NCBI RefSeq assembly: GCF_000719515.1
Contig: NZ_JOGR01000011.1
Span: 1-64,000, forward strand
Reading direction: 5' to 3'
DNA: 64,000 nucleotides
Source: Glycomyces sp. NRRL B-16210
GTDB taxonomy: Bacteria; Actinomycetota; Actinomycetes; Mycobacteriales; Micromonosporaceae
In this document: positions 62,848 through 64,000 of the stretch, one piece after another
How the letters are laid out: every line of letters begins with the position of its first letter
How positions within the stretch are numbered: position 1 is the first letter of the stretch
The notes under the pieces: generated by a model
What the model saw: the letters and a program-made list of their open reading frames with translations, nothing else
Told to the model about the DNA's origin: nothing
Database searches by the model: none
Translations under genes and position numbers: made by a program

Positions 62848-63334
62848 TGAGCACCATGTCGATCGCCATGCCGATGAGTTGGTCGACGATCATCCCGGTG
62901 ATGATCTTGAAGATCGGGATCTGCGCGAGCGAGGCGCCGAAGGTCACCGCCGCGGTCGCGATGGCCTGCGCGATCTGGAAGGCGAGGATCACCAGCTGCA
63001 CGATGACCTGGACCTTCAACGCGAGCACCACGCCCGCGGCGATCGTCAGGCCGATGTTGATGAGGTTGGTGGGGTTCGCGGCGTCGGCGATGTTCCGCAC
63101 GGCCGACTCCGCGTCGTCCCACTCGGAGCGGAAAGCGTCGATCTCCGCACCGAAGTTGTTGTCCAGCAGCGTGCTCGCCGCCGCGTTCAGCGACTCGACC
63201 CGGCCGGAGATCTGGTCGGCCATGCCCGTCCACTCGCCGGCGAGGTTGAAGATCGACTCCTCGTCCGACTCCGGCCAGTTGTAGCCGAGCATGTTCAGCA
63301 GTCCGGCGAGTTCCGAGGGCAGTTGCAGGCCCAT
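62840..63334 (-). CDS. CpnT-N/WXG100-like trafficking module (type VII secretion)
   Basis: The 164-residue protein starts GLQLPSELAGLLNMLGYNWPESDEES, as do the N-terminal domains of CpnT-like type VII effectors. A helical hairpin with an EWTGMADQI segment (WxG-like) follows, then a long hydrophobic Ile/Ala-rich region from about residue 95 with two or three possible membrane helices. It would normally continue into a toxin domain but stops at TAG (62842-62840), overlapping the HNH gene. The ATG at 63334 has GAGGAGGT upstream, set within a GGAGGTACCTCC dyad. Confidence 0.7.
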   Translation of the reverse strand: MGLQLPSELAGLLNMLGYNWPESDEESIFNLAGEWTGMADQISGRVESLNAAASTLLDNNFGAEIDAFRSEWDDAESAVRNIADAANPTNLINIGLTIAAGVVLALKVQVIVQLVILAFQIAQAIATAAVTFGASLAQIPIFKIITGMIVDQLIGMAIDMVLNG

Positions 63335-63372
63335 CAGGGAGGTACCTCCTCAGTTCCGGGGGCGGGGCGCGA

Positions 63373-63699
63373 TCAGGTTCCGAGCTCCCCGAGCAGCTCG
63401 TTGAAGACTTGGGCCACCTCGTCGTCGGCGGCCTGGTGGTTCTCGGCCATCTCCCGGACCGACTGCGCGTAGTCGGCGAGCTCCTCGATGTTCGTCGAGA
63501 AGCACTCGGTCAGCGCCTCGGTGCACGCCTGGTGCGCGATGCCGACGAGCATGCCGATCTCGTCGCCGCCGAAGGCGTCCGCGAACTGGTCGAGCGCGCC
63601 GGTGAACTGGTCGAGGAGGCCCTGGACCTCGTCCTTCGCGGCGTCGAGCCGGTCGGCGGCCTGGTGGAAGGAGTCGGGATCGATGTCGAAGCTCGCCAT
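63373..63699 (-). CDS. WXG100/EspC-like small secreted helical protein
   Basis: The 108-residue helical protein begins SFDIDPDSFHQAADRLDAAKDEV and resembles the WXG100/EspC family of type VII substrates in size and heptad pattern, although the central WxG is replaced by FGGDE. It would form a heterodimer with a partner for export. It lies 2 bp after the YbaB-like gene and 38 bp before the CpnT-N-like gene, so all are in one operon. No ESX machinery is in the window. Confidence 0.7.
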   Translation of the reverse strand: MASFDIDPDSFHQAADRLDAAKDEVQGLLDQFTGALDQFADAFGGDEIGMLVGIAHQACTEALTECFSTNIEELADYAQSVREMAENHQAADDEVAQVFNELLGELGT

Positions 63700-63701
63700 G
63701 G

Positions 63702-64000
63702 CTATCGGCTCCCGTGGAGCTTGCTCATGACGTCGCTGATCGAGGCGCTCATCGCCTGGAACTGGCGCAGGGACCGGTCCTGGATCTCCGCCATCGACTC
63801 GTTGATCGCCTCGAGGTCGGGCGGCGGTTCGTCGCCGCCCATCGCCTGGGCCCGTTCGTCCAAGGCGGCGTTAACGACCCGCTTGACCTCCTCGAACACG
63901 AACTGCGACCCCGAGCGCATGATGCTCGGGTCGGCCTCGAGTTCGTCGATGCGGCCCTCGGGGCCGACCGTCACGCGCAGGAGCCCGTCGGCGCCCTCGA
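63702..64000 (-). CDS. YbaB/EbfC-family nucleoid-associated protein (start outside window)
   Basis: The visible part of about 99 residues includes LLRVTVGPEGRIDELEADPSIM, the central strand motif of YbaB/EbfC proteins, followed by a long helix (VFEEVKRVVNAALDERAQ). The frame is open to the window end, so the listed GTG at 63974 is internal and the gene is truncated here. Actinobacterial YbaB-like genes often stand first in type VII effector operons, and that is the arrangement here. Confidence 0.8.
   Translation of the reverse strand, partial: EGADGLLRVTVGPEGRIDELEADPSIMRSGSQFVFEEVKRVVNAALDERAQAMGGDEPPPDLEAINESMAEIQDRSLRQFQAMSASISDVMSKLHGSR

Overview
The window is high-GC DNA from the replication-origin region of an actinobacterium. 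The gene order rpmH-rnpA-yidD-yidC-jag-rsmG-parA-parB on one side of dnaA, and dnaA-dnaN-gnd-recF-dciA-gyrB-gyrA on the other, is the classical actinobacterial oriC neighbourhood. GTG starts, ParB-type parS sites, a DUF3566 gene, a DLW-39 gene and WXG100-type genes all fit that phylum. A Glycomycetales/Micromonosporales-like genome is my guess; the sequence alone does not prove the genus.

Layout. 1-6.5 kb: murJ (5' end outside the window), a separate membrane pseudokinase, sigM with a probable anti-sigma gene, and trxB-trxA behind a SigR/SigH-like promoter. 6.5-11.4 kb: an acetyltransferase, a PLP aminotransferase-ddl operon with a structured leader, a degenerate HIT-fold protein and a second acetyltransferase. 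11.4-17.9 kb: the leftward parB/parA/rsmG/jag/yidC/yidD/rnpA/rpmH block. 18-30.3 kb: dnaA, oriC (20.5-20.86 kb), dnaN, gnd, recF, dciA, gyrB, gyrA and a DUF3566 gene. Seven parS sites (TGTTTCACGTGAAACA or one mismatch) are scattered from 9.9 to 15 kb, with one outlier inside metE at 48.6 kb. Several sit inside coding sequence and two sit at the centre of about 50-bp perfect palindromes.

30.5-34.3 kb: a small, visibly AT-richer integrated element in tRNA-Ile. It is bounded by a 45-bp duplication of the tRNA 3' half and carries a convergent restriction endonuclease/C5-methyltransferase pair, an IS5-like transposase relic and no integrase. 34.3-46.3 kb: DLW-39, tRNA-Ala, a TetR-monooxygenase divergon with a clear operator, a kinase-fold phosphotransferase, membrane proteins (DUF418, DUF2306), a second TetR with a double operator, a dicarboxylate symporter and a secreted subtilase. 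46.3-56 kb: two stray DnaA boxes, an SDR gene, a cobalamin riboswitch controlling metE, alr, an alpha/beta hydrolase and the tsaE-tsaB-rimI-tsaD cluster. 56-61 kb: a metallo-beta-lactamase-fold lactonase-like gene and a GPP34-permease-acetyltransferase operon. 61-64 kb: a leftward type VII secretion-style toxin locus. It contains a YbaB-like gene (cut by the window end), a WXG100-like gene, a CpnT-N-like trafficking module, a separately encoded HNH-type nuclease and two SUKH-like candidate immunity genes.

The points most worth following are the split toxin, the parS-in-terminator palindromes, the tRNA-Ile restriction-modification islet, the duplicated 26-codon motif at 6.5 and 11.5 kb, and the structured leader at 7.4 kb.
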